A stretch of 64,000 bases of DNA from Takakia lepidozioides (GCA_030704615.1 CM060731.1:84364756-84428755); one strand, 5' to 3'. Shown: positions 12,571 to 25,595, numbered from the stretch's first letter. The notes: generated by a model from the letters alone, not told the origin. Numbers and translations are program-made.

Positions 12571-12985
12571 ACTTTCACTAGAATTGACTACATATTTTAT
12601 TACACATTACCTTGGGAAGTGAGATATGTTATTATCAGTAGTTAAATTCTTTACTACGTTTAGTTCATTAGAAGGAAAGTTTCACTAAAAAACAGTAGTT
12701 TATTTGAACCTCAACTGATTGTTGGTGTGGTTATAGTGTAGATATTTCACTATACCGACTTGAAGAGAAGTATACTACTGCAACTACAAATTTCAAATTT
12801 CACTAAGTTTAGTTCATTAGTGCGATAGTTTCATTAGAAATCAGTTATATCCCAGGAAAATATTTAGTGAAATATTTTTCACTGTATTATATGTAGTGAA
12901 ATGTGCAACTGCAACAAGCTTTATTAGTTACAAATTTTTCACTCAATGGTGAATTTCACAACTAAAGGTTCACTGCATAGTGAGC
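12571..12985. repeat. Cluster of TTTCACTA / TAGTGAAA motifs
   Basis: Within about 415 AT-rich bases the motif TTTCACTA or a close variant occurs repeatedly in both orientations (near 12573, 12680, 12745, 12798, 12865, 12877, 12894 and 12937-12985). Dense short motifs in both orientations are typical of subterminal repeats of DNA transposons. No terminal inverted repeat or target duplication could be defined. Confidence 0.5.
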
Positions 12986-14227
12986 TTCTCACCATATTTT
13001 CTTTTCTTTGGCCAAGAGTCGGATTTGCCTGCAGCCATTCCTAGAGACGCTGCTCCAGTCCCCAACCTTGACGATCCAGACGTGTGGGCACATGCTTGTG
13101 ATTAACGTGCGGAGTTGTTTCAAAAAATCATGCATATGGCTTTCGAGAACCTTTCCATTGCACAACACCACGATACGTTGAGGTATGTCACTATACGTCA
13201 TAGAGGCTATCGTCCCGAGGTTCGGAGGTTTCACCCTGGTAACTATGTTTATCTGCAGCAGACTGCTCCTACGACCCTGGATGTTACTGCGTGACATATT
13301 ATTCTGAGGGTCTGAGAGGTGATGTCCTCAAGAGTCCCTTAGAAGGTCGGGATGGCATGACTTCCTGGTGGGGATTGGTCGTGTTCACGTTGCATTCGAC
13401 AGTGGTAATGGATACAATTATGGAAGGCTAACAAGAAACACAAGACCAAGCTACTATCTTGAGACCAATACACGAGATCTCTAGCTCAAGTTCACGGATT
13501 GCAAGATGACGACTAACAATGGGGCTACTCTTGTACCCGACCTCTTGATCTATCGAGTTTGAGTATAATAGAAACAGTGGTAGAGGACCTAGCGAGGCTG
13601 TGGCCATTACTACTACCTGGAGCGGAGTTAGAGGGACCCGTCGAGCGGCTTTTATTCACCATCCATTTGCTATCCGAGGAGGGAACTCCAAGATAGAAGA
13701 GTTGGATATCTCTAAGCACTCAGCCCGCTTAGAACAATCAGTCATGACCTACATCTAGTGTATCATGGTAATGCTTCTTGTTTGTATTCATTCTTGCCTT
13801 CATATCAGCAATCTACCAAGTTCTGATTGCTCAACCATTCATTCCACAGCTTCACTCAGTTCTCTCTACACAATGTGGGAAAGGTATGTGTATCTTATTA
13901 ATCTCTGTTCAATACCAGACTGTAGCCATAGTGTCTCTAATTTGTTCTAAAGTACGATTCTACAGCTTGCATGATTCAAGCATCGATCAAATCTCTCTCC
14001 ATCCTTGGTTCCGTTCCTCTTCTCCGCCTGATCTCCTTTTACTCCTGATCAAGAAGTGCTCCCCGGAAAGTGATCTCTCCCCCATTGCTGCTCTGCCTCA
14101 TCTACATGCAAACTGTTCTAACCGCCTAACTAACTAACTGTCACCCCAAGAAATAACACGTTCCCCCTGCAGATGTCGTTCCCACACAGTCATTCTCTGC
14201 CAATGATAACCGTTCCCTATGTACACT
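12986..14227. other. No gene recognised
   Basis: Open frames of 60-120 codons occur on both strands but none has a motif I know. A 102-codon minus-strand frame at 12989-13297 could be retroelement gag debris, which I cannot support further. Confidence 0.25.
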
Positions 14228-14462
14228 GTGACGGCCTATGCTAAGCTGTGTCAGGCTGTGACTATGCCGAGCTGTGACTGGCTGTGTAAAGCTGTGTCGG
14301 GCTGTGTCGTGCTGTGATTGGCTGTGCAGCTGTGTCGTGCTGTGACAAGTTGTGATAGACTGTGACTAACTGTGATAGGCTGTGATTGACTGTGACAGAC
14401 TGTGTAAGGCTGTGTCGTGCTGTGACAAGCTGTGATAGACTGTGATAGGCTGTGATTGACTG
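14228..14462. repeat. CTGTG tandem repeat
   Basis: An imperfect tandem array of about 8-10-base units built on CTGTG(A/T) (for example GGCTGTGAT, GACTGTGAC). The unit length varies, so the reading frame drifts; one minus-strand frame is open through it by chance. The first 30 bases of the window show the same motif. Confidence 0.8.
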
Positions 14463-14767
14463 TCTACCACCCCTAAAGCCTGTGTTGTCACCCCTAAGGC
14501 CTTTGTTGGTCTAAGTCTACCATCTGTAAGTCTGCGCAAAATTAAGGGTATCCCACAGAGCCCATAAAAGTGTCTAAGTCCCAGACAGCCCTCTAACATT
14601 ACCCCTCCCCCTCTCAAAAAGCCATGTCCTCACGGTTTACTGTTTAGGATCAGCAAACCGTTGTGAGCGAGCACCCTTCTGACGGTGAGAATCCTTTGGA
14701 GGGCTCTGTGTGCGAGCCCGAGTCTGTCACTGGCTGATGAAGACGATTGAGTACCAAACGGAAATGC

Positions 14768-16777
14768 CTAACCCTCCTGTGGTTGATAACGAGGTAACCT
14801 CTCAGGCATAGGAGATCCCCGCCGTTTCTTCTCTGCCATCTGTAGTGCGTAGTCCTCCGCCATATCAAAAGGTTCCTCTGTAGAACCAGTAGTATCGGAA
14901 TCATCTTCCCCCCTGAGGTGTTTCAGCGGCCGAACCTTAAGTGGTTCCTCAGGAATCCTGCATGGCATGCAGTGTTGGCCCACCATGTCTGGAAGCTTGA
15001 GCTGGACTACTTGCTTTAATCGCTTGCAAGCAAAATGTGTGAATTCCCTGAACTCCTTGGCCGTATAGTGTGCCAATGACCTTGGAACAATGTAAGTATT
15101 TCTAGCCTTCATGTCCCTTATAAAAAATATCATCAGGGCCCAATTTTTCTTTGGCCAAGCTGTTCCAAGCCAAATTAAACCATGAACGAAGCTGGGAATC
15201 CTTCTGCATCATGATCTTCGCATCATATAGATACATATGAGGTGGAACCGAAGGTAAGACCCAATGATCTCCATTGGAATAACTCAGAAATCTTGACTGC
15301 ATCTTCTGCTGCTCAATGTGATACCGTGCAATGAAACAAGCAGCATACTACAATCCACAACCCATGACAATACTAGATACCTCCTTGGTTTTGGTGTAGA
15401 TGTACCCATGAACAACCTGAAAGGCAACTAATTCCCTCAGCATGGTGCTTGCTTCAGACCAGTACCTGGCAAAATGATGATCCTCAATGGGTCGATTGTT
15501 CGGAAGAACCTTAGTCCGAGTTGCCACTGGCAACCAAATGCGCATGATCTGGTAATAATGTGCCAAAGACTATGGAGGACTAACTTCCTTCCAAGCCAAA
15601 TCCATCACAATGGGAATTTGGTTGAAGGGCATAATCATAGCCCGATTGTACTCCAATGCAGCAGGAGTCCTAGGTGGGTGAAAAGCAACATCCCCCCAAA
15701 CCTCAGCCTGTGGCATTGCCACGGTATCAACAGTGTCAGCCACTTGCAAAGCCACCGGCTGTGGGGGCTGTGATATTGCCGCCACTGTCCCTCCTATTAC
15801 TAGCATTTCTTGTACCTCTTGCGATGAAGACTGAAAAACCAGGGTTCTGGCATGCAAATAAGTAGCCACCAGCTGCTCCTCAGGAACAAAGACTCGTTTG
15901 TCAATGTTGTAACTCTGCTATCCTACTATAGACATTGTCTATAGTAATTGTGGCAATGTTCTGCACCCGCAACCTGAGATCATTCATCTCCCCCTGAGTG
16001 AGCTTTCGTGGTGCCTTCCCTTCCACCGGCCCTTGTGTTAACCATACTTGCATAAGATGATTATCCACCAAGTTTTGTGTAGCACCCCGGAGAGCCTGCT
16101 CCTCCTTAAGTCTGTACACATCTAACTGCTGCTGTAAGGCCTTCATGCGCTTTGCATGAGGTTCAACCAGGCCCGCATAGGCAGCAGCCAGATTATTGGC
16201 TTCCTTCCAAGCCTTGTTAGCCACAGAGAGTTCATTCTTGTGGCCCGTGAGTGATTGCTGCAACTGCAGGATGAACCTTTCATTCTCAGCCTCAACCTGA
16301 CTGTACTGTTTGAAAGTATCCTCATTGCGACGGAGGGTAGCCTTCAGATCAGCAATAAGTTTCCCCTGCTCTACTGTCTCAGCCTCTGCCATCATACATC
16401 TCTCTGCTTGTCTGTTAACTTCTAATGCAGTTTGCTCCAGAGCAGTTGTTAGTGTGGCACATTGTATGGTCATTCTCTGATGAACTGTCTCCAACTCTGT
16501 ATGAAGCACCGTCACTTCCTGCAATTTGCCCTCATGCTTCACTTGCAATTGGTATAGTTGCTGCTTATGCGCTTCATGCAACTTCCCCTGCTCCAGACTC
16601 GCTTCAATCAGATTCCCCTTTGCTAGCTGCAGGGCAACCTTGGTTTCCTCCAATTCTTTCTACAACTTGAGGTTGGCCTCCACATCCACCTTGTTTGCAC
16701 ACTCAGTGGCAATTCTAGCCTCAAACTCCTGCTTGAGTTCCTCTCTCAAAGCTGCCAATTGTGTAGATGGAACATGA
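14768..16777 (-). pseudogene. Decayed coiled-coil protein gene, unknown family
   Basis: The minus strand gives one nearly continuous coding sequence. Residues from about 16.77 to 15.9 kb form a long heptad-rich coiled coil (LEQGKLHEAHKQQLYQLQVK, KLIADLKATLRRNED). A downstream globular part reads FLSYSNGDHWVLPSVPPHMY and RDMKARNTYIVPRSLAHY. Lesions are a frameshift near 15.90 kb, in-frame TAG stops near 15.57 and 15.35 kb, and a one-base shift in an A-run near 15.12 kb. Reading across them gives an unbroken theme, so this is one gene that died recently. No catalytic motif is recognised. The Gln/Glu-rich coil resembles retroelement gag-like proteins, but that is a guess. It abuts the left edge of element I. 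Confidence 0.55.
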
Positions 16778-16799
16778 GACTTCACATATATCCCCAACA

Positions 16800-17465
16800 A
16801 ATCGCATTTCCATGTCCGTCATCAAAATTTCGTATTGGACAATGGAATGTGGTGCCGCATTTCCGTCCAACAAGACGGAATGCCCACACGGGTCTGGAAT
16901 TGGACAAACAACGATGTCTGTTTTGGAAATGCGGCGCCGCATTTCCATGTTGGGCAATCGAAAGTTTTTATAGGACAATGTAAGTTTTTATAGGACTATG
17001 GAATGCGGTGCCGCATTTCCGTCAAAGGGTATGGAATTGGACAAACAACGATGTCCGTTTTGGAAATTCCATGTACATCATCGAAATTTCTTATTGGACA
17101 ATGGAACGTGGTGCCGCATTCCCGTCTAGCATCATGGAATGGGGAGCCAAAGAACGTCGATGGGTCTGCAGTTGGAAAAATGTCCATCTCCAAAAGGTAA
17201 ATGCGGCACCGCATTTCCATGTTCGACCTCCGCATTTCGATTTACCTCCATGGAAGGAGCTGGCAATCGGCAAAACTGTCGTGTCGGAAGCGGAAATGCG
17301 GCACCGCATTTCCGTTTGTCCGAACAGTTTCTGATGTCCAAACCATGAAACGGTAAATTGTTTTTGCCCCGGTTTTGGAAATGCGGTGCCGCATTTCCAA
17401 AGGAGGTTTTTGCAGTTGCCACATTTCCGTTCCGACATGGAAATGCGGTGCCGCATTTCCGATTT
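16800..17465. repeat. Type A palindromes, left edge of element I
   Basis: Eight or more full or partial copies of the type A palindrome: an eleven-base arm GGAAATGCGGC joined directly to its reverse complement. Perfect or near-perfect copies lie at 16925-16946, 17293-17314, 17377-17398 and 17439-17460. Spacing is irregular (about 60-100 bp). The cluster lies just beyond the 3' end of the ParB-methyltransferase gene and borders the coiled-coil relic, so it probably marks one end of element I. Confidence 0.85.
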
Positions 17466-18762
17466 TGGGAGGGACGTGGTTTGGACGATGTTGTCGTTGA
17501 GAAGCACATAGGAGAGGGGACATGAAGGACGGGGAGAATTTCCTTTATATACTCTGGAAGAGAATTTAAATGTACAGAGAGTTCATTAAAATTCTATTAA
17601 TCTTGAAAATCATCACTATCGTCGTCCTGTCCTTGACTGTCCTGCTCCGCTCCACCCCGTCATTGCCTTTCTCATCTCCAGCGGACTGCTCGTTGGCCAG
17701 GCTTTCGAAAATCCCATCTTCACCTTGCGGAACCGACCATCTCACCTCCGTTGGCTTGTCGTCCTCCCTATCTGCATCGCTCTCATCCGCTGAATCACAT
17801 ATGAACTTTCGCACTCGTCTACCTGTCTCAGCTATTGCCAACTCTTTCCTTATCCTTCTGTCCTCCCTAGCCCTCTCCAAAATCTGCTCTACTTTACTGG
17901 GATTCTCACATCGTCTAATCGCTGTATTTGCGAGTTTAGCTGCATAACTAGGAAGGGAGTAGTCCGTCACCGGGCTCGTCATGAAGTCGCCCCTCGCAAA
18001 GAACGGGACATTCTTCCTGGCAGGAAGTGTAGGCCCTACATGTTTCGACCCGGATCCTGGAATCCTGCACATAACAATCACCAACGAGACCAATGAGAAC
18101 CACAGTCCGGAAATGCGTTTGACAAAAAATCACCCAGAAGGCTTTGCAAACTTACAATTTTGCACTCACTCGTATTCCGGGTTCTCCTCGGCATCAATGT
18201 CCACTGTCTCTTCCTCCGACTCCGACGAATCCGAGGAGTCTTTGGCTTCGATGAGAGCTTTCACATTCCGTTGCAGCCCTTCCATATGGGATCCCCAGAC
18301 AGATGTGTCCTCCTCGTAGGCAAAGAGGTGCCGGTCGGAAAACCGCCCAGCCCACATTGAGGCACCTGTTACAATGCCATCCACACATTATGACATGGCC
18401 CTTCAGATGTTGCGAATTAAATCATAACGAGAATTTGCAGAACAGCATAGAACAAGATTCTGCATACCTGTCCCATAGATGAGGTCGAGCACTGTGCCCT
18501 CCACGTCTGTGCATGTCTCCATAATTGTCTGAATGAAGGCAGGGCTCCGAGTCCGTGAATACCGCATGGGTTCCGTTGAAGTGAGGCTATGAGGGAGAAG
18601 TTCCGTGGGAACGTTGTTGAACAGGACGTTGTAATCGATGGGGTCGCAGTTCGGGTCAACCAACAATCCCTCCTTCCGGAAAGCAAAGGTGGAGTTCTCC
18701 TTCACAAAGCGGTATGCATCGAACTGCTTTGTCTGCATACACAGTGGGGAACGATTAAAATC

Positions 18763-18781
18763 GAATGCGGCACCGCATTTC
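18763..18781. repeat. Single type A palindrome in an intron of copy A
   Basis: A copy with arms AATGCGG and CCGCATT and centre CA lies between the motif IV exon and the motif I exon of the methyltransferase gene. Confidence 0.8.
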
Positions 18782-19999
18782 AAAACTCCTAAGAAAATGA
18801 GAGGACGAGTGCCAATGTCGTAATTTCCTTCTTCCCTTCCGACCGAAGGCCCCATGTGTTGATGCACGTCCACTTCTTCTTCAGAATTGGGATGGCGCTC
18901 TTGCGGGTCCACTTCGCAATTCCTGTCTGCGTGTTTTTGCCTCTGCTCGCCAGGACAACCACACAGCCTTTGTCATCCAACACCATGCGGGCGAGCCCGA
19001 ATCCTTTCTTCCAAAAGTCCTCGGAGTACCTGTTCCAAGATGGCAAAGCTTGCAGTCCTTCCACAGGCTCTCCGTCCGGAATATCCAAGATGATCATATC
19101 GCAAGACCACTCGGTGGCATTTCTGCCCCTCCTGCAATCCTTGTCTGCACACACCCTCTCAAAGAACGAGACCATCTTCAGAAACCCAGGGGTGTCGGAA
19201 GGCTCTTCGGCAGCCGCCTTCTTCAGTGCTCTGCCCTTCAGACCCTCCATGGTCTTCATGTATGCCAACTTGGCTGCTCGACCATCCAAAGCCGCCAAGA
19301 AACTCTCATTTACACACTGGACTACTGTATCGGGATCCACTTTCGGCCTCTTCATTTCCATCGGCTCGAAAGGGTGCCTTCTTTGCCGAGCCAGTTCTCG
19401 TCCTTCTCGTGACAACGGTGGGCACAGGGAATTTCAGCTGCATTTTGGGGGGTGGGCTGGTTGCAAAGTCTCCATCGGAGTCCTCTTCCTCACCCTCTAC
19501 CTGCACTATCTATTTTTGCTTCTTCGTTTTCTTGGGTGTCACAACTGCTGCTCCTTGCTGGCGAGTCCGCGACTTGGACCCCTTCTGTTGAGCCTGCACA
19601 GCTGCATCCACCGTCTTCTGTGCCTTCTCAGCTGCCTTTCTGGATTGTTCCAGAGCAGCAGCTTCCTTTGCCGACTCTGGCCCAGCAGGGACACGTCTTT
19701 CCTTCTCTTCTCTTCTGCTTTCGCGTGCAGATCTTTCTCAGACTCGTCAACAATTCTGCCAGACATGTCCAGGTACCACGGGCATCCAACCAGATGCGCG
19801 ACATGCCATTGTTTCTGCATCTCGGGTGTGTAGACTCAGCTTGGGCCCGCCACGGTCCAAGCCATGAAAAACGGGGGCTCTTGAGCCAGGGCCCCTGTCT
19901 GAAGAAGCACGTATTTCATATACCTGCAGGGCAGTCAGCATGCGTGAGCAAAAGTTAAGACCAACGTACTCGCAGAGTGCAACCAAAAACTTAAAATGC

Positions 20000-20019
20000 A
20001 AATGCGGTGCCGCATTTCC
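20000..20019. repeat. Single type A palindrome in an intron of copy A
   Basis: A copy with centre TG lies in the short intron before the exon reading YMKYVLL. The same intron in copy C holds a degenerate copy (44.88 kb), and in copy E it holds a 1.3-kb type B array. Confidence 0.8.
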
Positions 20020-21203
20020 CAGACAAACCTCATAACCAGGCTTCGCATACAAGGACAGCTGGGCTTCACCTGTAAACAATTCGCATTGCAGCTTTTCCCG
20101 CTCCCTCCTGATGTGTAAACTCCACGCTCCTTCTTGCTGTCTGCAGCTCCCTAGCGCAGAGGTTGTCCTTGTACGCACATCTGAAACGTGTGACGTAGTC
20201 TTCCAATGTCTATGTTCCATCCCATTTGACATACAAGCCCGAACAAATTTGTATTCATTACGACTTGCTCCTTCGCATTTGTCATTACCTGCGATTCCTA
20301 CATGCATTGTCACGTAGCAGTTCAGGGAATTCATTTCAGAAAAGCAAATCGGGGGAAGTACCTTGAATTACCTGGAACCACCAAGTCATGCGGTTGAGCC
20401 ACACATCCACTGCAGGGTCGGAAACTTCGAGTGGAAAAGACCACATTGCCCTTATACTCTCCGATGCATTCCAGATCGACAGCCACCGTGTCTGCCATTT
20501 CCGATCCAATGTCAGGAGCAGGAAGAAGAGTGGCTATTGCTAGGAAGGAACTTCAGTGCATTGAACCTCACCTTCTTTTGCCTCAACACATGCCGTTGAG
20601 AGGTGATGCAGTTTCTCCAACTGCATGGTCGGCTGCATGGCCCGAGAATAGTATTTTGCAATATCGGGGATGAAGTCCTTTCCAAGTGCCGGATCTGCAA
20701 TGGCCACCAGCTTCACAAGCTTTGACTTATATTTCGTTCTGGACTTGACCCCGGCTTCCTTCAAGTGCTCAGTCATTGACTGCAACGTTTTGACCTGCCC
20801 CTCACTTTCCATGAAGAAGCGTTTGGCATGGGCCAAATCCAGCTTGATGTTTGACTGCCAACAAAAACATGCAGAAGCGTTACATTCGATTCATGTGGAA
20901 AGATTACTGAAATTGGGGAGGATGAGCAGAGGGAAATGGGAGGACGTCTTACTTCGTATATCACCTCCACCATTCCATCCATAGTGAGACGATACCATGT
21001 CCGGTCAGTTTTTGCCACGACTTTCTGAATGAGCTCGGGCTCCAGCATTTCCGCAAACATGTGCGGATCAGTGAGACCAGTTTTCCTCACCCTGTACAAC
21101 ATATGTGCCATGTGGGTATGCACGTACACATTTTCAGTGACCCTGCAAGGCACACTCTCCAGTTCAGTCCACGAAAGCACGGAAACAAAACAGATTGGAA
21201 ACC

Positions 21204-21223
21204 GAAATGCGGCACCGCATTTC
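21204..21223. repeat. Single type A palindrome in an intron of copy A
   Basis: A copy with centre CA lies in the intron just after the ParB-like exon. Copy C has the corresponding palindrome near 45.88 kb. Confidence 0.8.
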
Positions 21224-23104
21224 GAACGTGCTTGGGAGGGTATGAGTATCTTACGAGTTGAGGTCCGCCATGGCATTCTTGAGCAGGGAGGAGTCTGCCG
21301 CCTTCACCTTGAGGATGACACACTCCACCATGTAATGCCAGCCAATGTGCTTGGCATGGTTCTGCTTGATGTACTCCCACCAGGCAAGAAGTCGGTGATT
21401 CCCGTCCCACACAAAGAACATTTTACACGACATATGGCCGAAGTCGGAATCACCCTTCAGTGTTGCCTCGAATTCGTCGTTGCGAGGTTGCCAGTGGGTA
21501 TCCCATGTTGACAATTCCTCCGCAGTGGGTCCACGAGATTCGCCGTCCTCATTCTCAAGGGAAACGTAAAGGCTGGCAAACCTAGACGGTACCCTTCTCG
21601 AATGCGAACTTGAGCTTATCCACATCTCCGGGAAGTGCCTGCCTGACGATGGGAAGGGAGACCATGCAACAGAGTGGGATTCAAAGAGTCCGCTGAAATA
21701 CCCTGCTGCCCAAAACTCTGCCAATGCTACTATGTGTCTCCTCCAACATTGTATCCGCTGCACTTTGGAATTCCTCCGGAGACATTTCTGCTGGTGGCGG
21801 TAGGGCTGAGCAGCTGGAGCATCCCCAACTGGAGCTGCACTCTAGGAATCTTTGCGGGCAATTCGGCAATTGCAGAGGCCTCTTCCGGGCCTGCAGTATT
21901 CTGAAGATCTTCCTCAACGGTGGTCAGGTCTTGCTGCAAACGTTGAGCGGCAGCACCCTCCTCCGGTACCAGATCGATGAAATCGGTCGATCCCATTGCC
22001 TTCGCTGCAACAGAGACGCCCCCAACATCACCAGGCTGGAAATCAAGCAGGAACTGGGCTTCAGCTTGTGGAATCGGTTTTGCGGGAGACTGCTCCGCCC
22101 TCCCCCTGATTGCCTTGTGCTTCCTCATTCTTGCAGGTGAAGGTGTCTGCTGCAATTGAATATGCTTCATTCGCCTGGGTGGGGGGGAAACGGCCTGGTC
22201 CGGTTCAGAAACAAGTTGAAGGACGGGCTGCTTCTTCTTTGTCTTTGCTGGAGAAGGGCTAGACCCCTGCTGGCGATTCTCCATGACCTTCGAAGGCGAG
22301 TCGCTCTCTGGGGCTTTGAACTGCAAAGACTTGCCCTTCGAAGTCGCGTCCTTGAAACGCACAGGGCTAGGCCCGGCAGGAAGACCCGTGCTCGTGGATC
22401 GGCTGGGTGCGCGTGCTGCAGCTAGCTCCACGGACTCTGCCTGCGGTCTTCGGATTCCTGCGATCCCTCCAGCACGTCCACCTTTCCGGTTAGGCATGCA
22501 AACATCTTCTGCATTCAAGTCTCCTAGCATACAGTCTAAGAATTGCAGAAGAAATGAGGGGTTTCGATGCTCGATCAGCTGGTGAATCCCGATAGCACGG
22601 AGCTCTCAGTGGTGGCTGGGTTGCTTGCGTGGCCTGATGCGGCGAGATGGCAATCTCCTCCTGTAGACGCATCAGCTTCCTCCCCTTCGGCATTGGCCTA
22701 CGTCCGAAGTACAATTTTTGGAGCTTGCGATGATGTCTCTTCTCAGGTGCACGCACTCCCTCCCTCTTAGGTTCGAGCATAGAAGAACAGAGACAGGGAA
22801 AAGGGGCGAAGAGTGCAGATGGAAGGGCGCGAGAGGGGTTGACTCAGTAACACGACAAAAGAAGATGAAACGGCGGTGTGGCACCACTTGGGTTCGAAAG
22901 GGTTGGACGAAAGTGTCTCCTCGTGGACTTTACGTCATTACGAATTTGAATGTTCAGGGTACGCCTGCCATCCGAAAAAACAATTATCCAACGGTCAGCC
23001 GCGACGCCTCATGCCACTTCAGTCAGATAGAGTGCAGATATGTGCCGCAATTCCGTTGCTCCACGTGTTCACATTTCCGTCCCAGCGTCTGATGAGTTGG
23101 AGTG

Positions 23105-24620
23105 AAAATGCAAATGCGGCGCCGCATTTCAGTTAAGTACCATCACGAAGCTACACATCCGTACTTGTTGGAAGAAAATGCGGCACCGCATTTCCGTTCC
23201 ACCTTCACAAACCTTAGTAGTTGAATGGAAATACGGTGCCGCATTTCCGTCCCACAGCTCCATGCCAGAGATACAAAAGGGAAATGCGGCGCCGCATTTC
23301 CGTTCTGGAATGTCGAAAGGTGCAATTCGGACGGAAATGCGGCACAACATTTCAGTTCCCGTGGTTCATGATTTTCAATCTAAACGGAAATGCGGTACCG
23401 CATTTCCGTTCCACCTTCACATACCTTAGTTGATGAACGGAAATGCCGTGCCACATTTCCGTTCGGGAAAGTATAAAGGTCTCACCTGAACGGAAACGCT
23501 GTGCCGCATTTCCGATCCGGAAAGTATAAAGGTCTCACATGGATGGAAATGCGGCACCGCATTTCCGTCCCACAGCTCCAGGCCTCATATACAAAACGGA
23601 AATGCGGTGCCGCATTTCAGTTCCGATGGTTCACGATTTTTCAGTCAGAACGGAAATGCGGTACCGCATTTCCGTTCTGGAGAGTATGAAGGGCTCAAAC
23701 GGACGGAAATGCGGTGCAAAATTTTCGTCCCTCCGCTCCATGCCTGAGATAGAAAACGGAAATGCGGCGCCGCAGTTCCGTTCTGGTATGTCGGAAGGTG
23801 CGACTCGGACGGAAATGCGGTGCCGCATTTCAGTTCCCGTTGTTCATAATTCTCAATCAGAATGGAAATGCGGTACCGCATTTCCGTTCTGGAGAGTATG
23901 AAGGTCTTAACCGGTCGGAAATGCGCTGCAACATTTCCGTCACTCGGCTCCATGCCTCAGATAAAAAACGGAAATTCGGCGCCGCATTTCCGTTCGGGAA
24001 TGTCGGAAGGTGCGACTCGGACGGAAATGCGGTGCCGCATTTCCGTTCTGGAGAGTATGAAGGTCTCAAACGGACGGAAATGCGGCGCCGCATTTCCGTT
24101 CTGGAATGTCGGAAGGTGTGACTCGGACGGAAATGCGGTGCCGCATTTCAGTTCCGATGGTTCACGATTTTCAGTCAGAACGGTATCGCATTTCCGTTCT
24201 GGAGAGTATGAAGGTCTCAAACGGACGGAAATGCGGTGCAGCATTTCTATCCCTCAGCTCCATGCGTCAGATACAAAACGGAAATGCGGCGCCATATTTC
24301 CGTTCTGGTATGTCGGAAGGTGCGACTCGGACGGAAATGTGGTGCCGCATTTCAGTTCCCGTGGTTCATGATTCTCAATCATAACGGAAATGCGGTACCG
24401 CATTTCCGTTCCACCTTCACATACCGTACTTGTTGGATGGAAATGCGGCACCGCATTTCCGTTCTGGAGAGTATAAAGGTTTCCCCGGACGGAAACTCGT
24501 TGCCGCATTTCCGTCGCACTGGTGCATGACTAAGATGCAAAACGGAAATGCGGCGCCGTATTTCTGTCCAACAACAATCGAAAGTATCACTCCAGACGGA
24601 AATGCGGAACCTCATTTCCG
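23105..24620. repeat. Type A palindrome array, about 53-bp period
   Basis: About 28 copies of the 22-bp type A palindrome recur every 52-54 bp between the divergent methyltransferase (minus) and transposase (plus) genes. The roughly 31-bp spacers fall into a few recurring classes: one with GAGAGTATGAAGGTCTC, one with ATGTCGGAAGGTGCGACTC, one with GTGGTTCATGATTCTCA and one with GCTCCATGCCTCAGATA. In the right half they follow the cycle 1-4-2-3, which gives a higher-order unit near 212 bp. The palindrome centres are CG, TG, CA or TA. Long open frames here on both strands (GNAAPHF, KCGAAFP, EMRRRIS) are by-products of the stop-free palindrome, not genes. Confidence 0.92.
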
Positions 24621-25595
24621 CATGCGGAACCTCAATGGGTTGCATTGTTCCGAAACAACACAATTGCGGCCTGTCTTGATGAGCACAACTTGGTTGTCTG
24701 ACCGTTTTTACTAAAAGTCCTGGCACTTGTCAGTGCGAACGTTCATGTCTGCACCGAGAATACTGCTAGATCCACCCTCAGGAGAAACTGTCAGGAGATG
24801 TTATTTCGTCGCCGAATCGGCCATCATTGTTATACTTACTGGCTATGGAATCACACCTCCCACCTTCATGCATGTAGCTTGAAACAATACTTTCCACTTC
24901 AATGTGCGACTTCCAATCGTCGATGGACTCCGCAGATCCACTTACATGGTGCCTATGAGCCTTGGTCTGTCGCTATACTGAACCTCGCACTTGCCAACTT
25001 CGTGCGGTCTTCGATGGCTCCGAATTCCTACGCTATAGTTTGCTGTCCTCCGCAACTTGGGAGAGCCTGGATCCCAAACGAGAGAGGACTTTGCAGAGTG
25101 ACTGAAACTTACCTTTGTTCCAAATTCAAGCTCAAACCGAGCACAGTTTATTTGGAAGAAGAAAGGAAGGATGTTCCTGTACAGGTTGACGAGACCATTG
25201 TCGTGCTAGGTAACGACGGAGGTTGCGGAATCAAATGGCACGTACCCCCATCAGACACCATCATGTACCAAGCTGTGGAAATGCCCATTCCATTTCCGAA
25301 TCAGTCGCTACCCACACCATCCACAAAGGAGTCCGGAAACCGACAGGCGGCCACTGCCAACAGAGAGGTATGCAACGATAATCATTCCCGACCTGGACCG
25401 TCAAGACCCTCCATAGCTTCTCGTGTGGACGTATTCGACATTTTTGACGAGGAAGATGAGTGCATTGAGGTCCCCATGTCCTCCACACGGTCGTTCAAAT
25501 CCGACATGGACGTCTCTGCAGGTGCTACGCATGTACCCTCGAGCATAACTCCAACCCGGTCCATTGTGCAGCTCCTACGGCAACATCACCTTGAT

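Larger units (their letters stand above)
17566..22780 (-). pseudogene. ParB-like / DNA N-methyltransferase fusion, copy A
   Basis: This is a multi-exon gene whose order is the same in copies B, C, D and E. From the N-terminus: a basic start (KLYFGRRPMPKGRKL, 22.78 kb); a long Pro/Ser/Lys-rich linker; a ParB/sulfiredoxin-like domain (IPLCCMVSLPIVRQALPGDV near 21.65 kb, then VWDGNHRLLAWWEYI near 21.40 kb); helical segments (RVTENVYVHTHMAHMLYRV); a lysine-rich linker; then a beta-class DNA methyltransferase. The latter has a motif IV-like CDMIILDIPDGEPVEGL at 19.07-19.10 kb, a Rossmann strand GCVVVLASRG, motif I GTVLDLIYGTG near 18.49 kb, and SMWAGRFSDRHLFAYEED. A basic C-terminal tail ends at 17566. 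ParB domains bind or cut DNA and beta-class enzymes methylate adenine N6 or cytosine N4. Lesions include an in-frame TGA before IPLCC, a frameshift after KLKFAFEKG and others. Introns near 18.76, 20.00 and 21.21 kb each hold one type A palindrome. Confidence 0.72.

Noticed and set aside
18856-19833. 325-codon plus-strand frame
   Set aside because: It is the complement of the methyltransferase and linker exons of copy A, whose minus-strand reading is conserved in copies C and E.
23105-24620. CRISPR-like appearance (22-bp repeat, 31-bp spacers)
   Set aside because: The spacers recur in a few classes rather than being unique, the genome is eukaryotic with spliced genes, and no cas genes are present. 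It is a transposon satellite array.
23129-24726. Long open frames with GNAAPHF / KCGAAFP / EMRRRIS repeats on both strands
   Set aside because: They arise because the palindrome has no stop in any frame. Units of 53 bp shift frame, and both strands are equally open. Not proteins.
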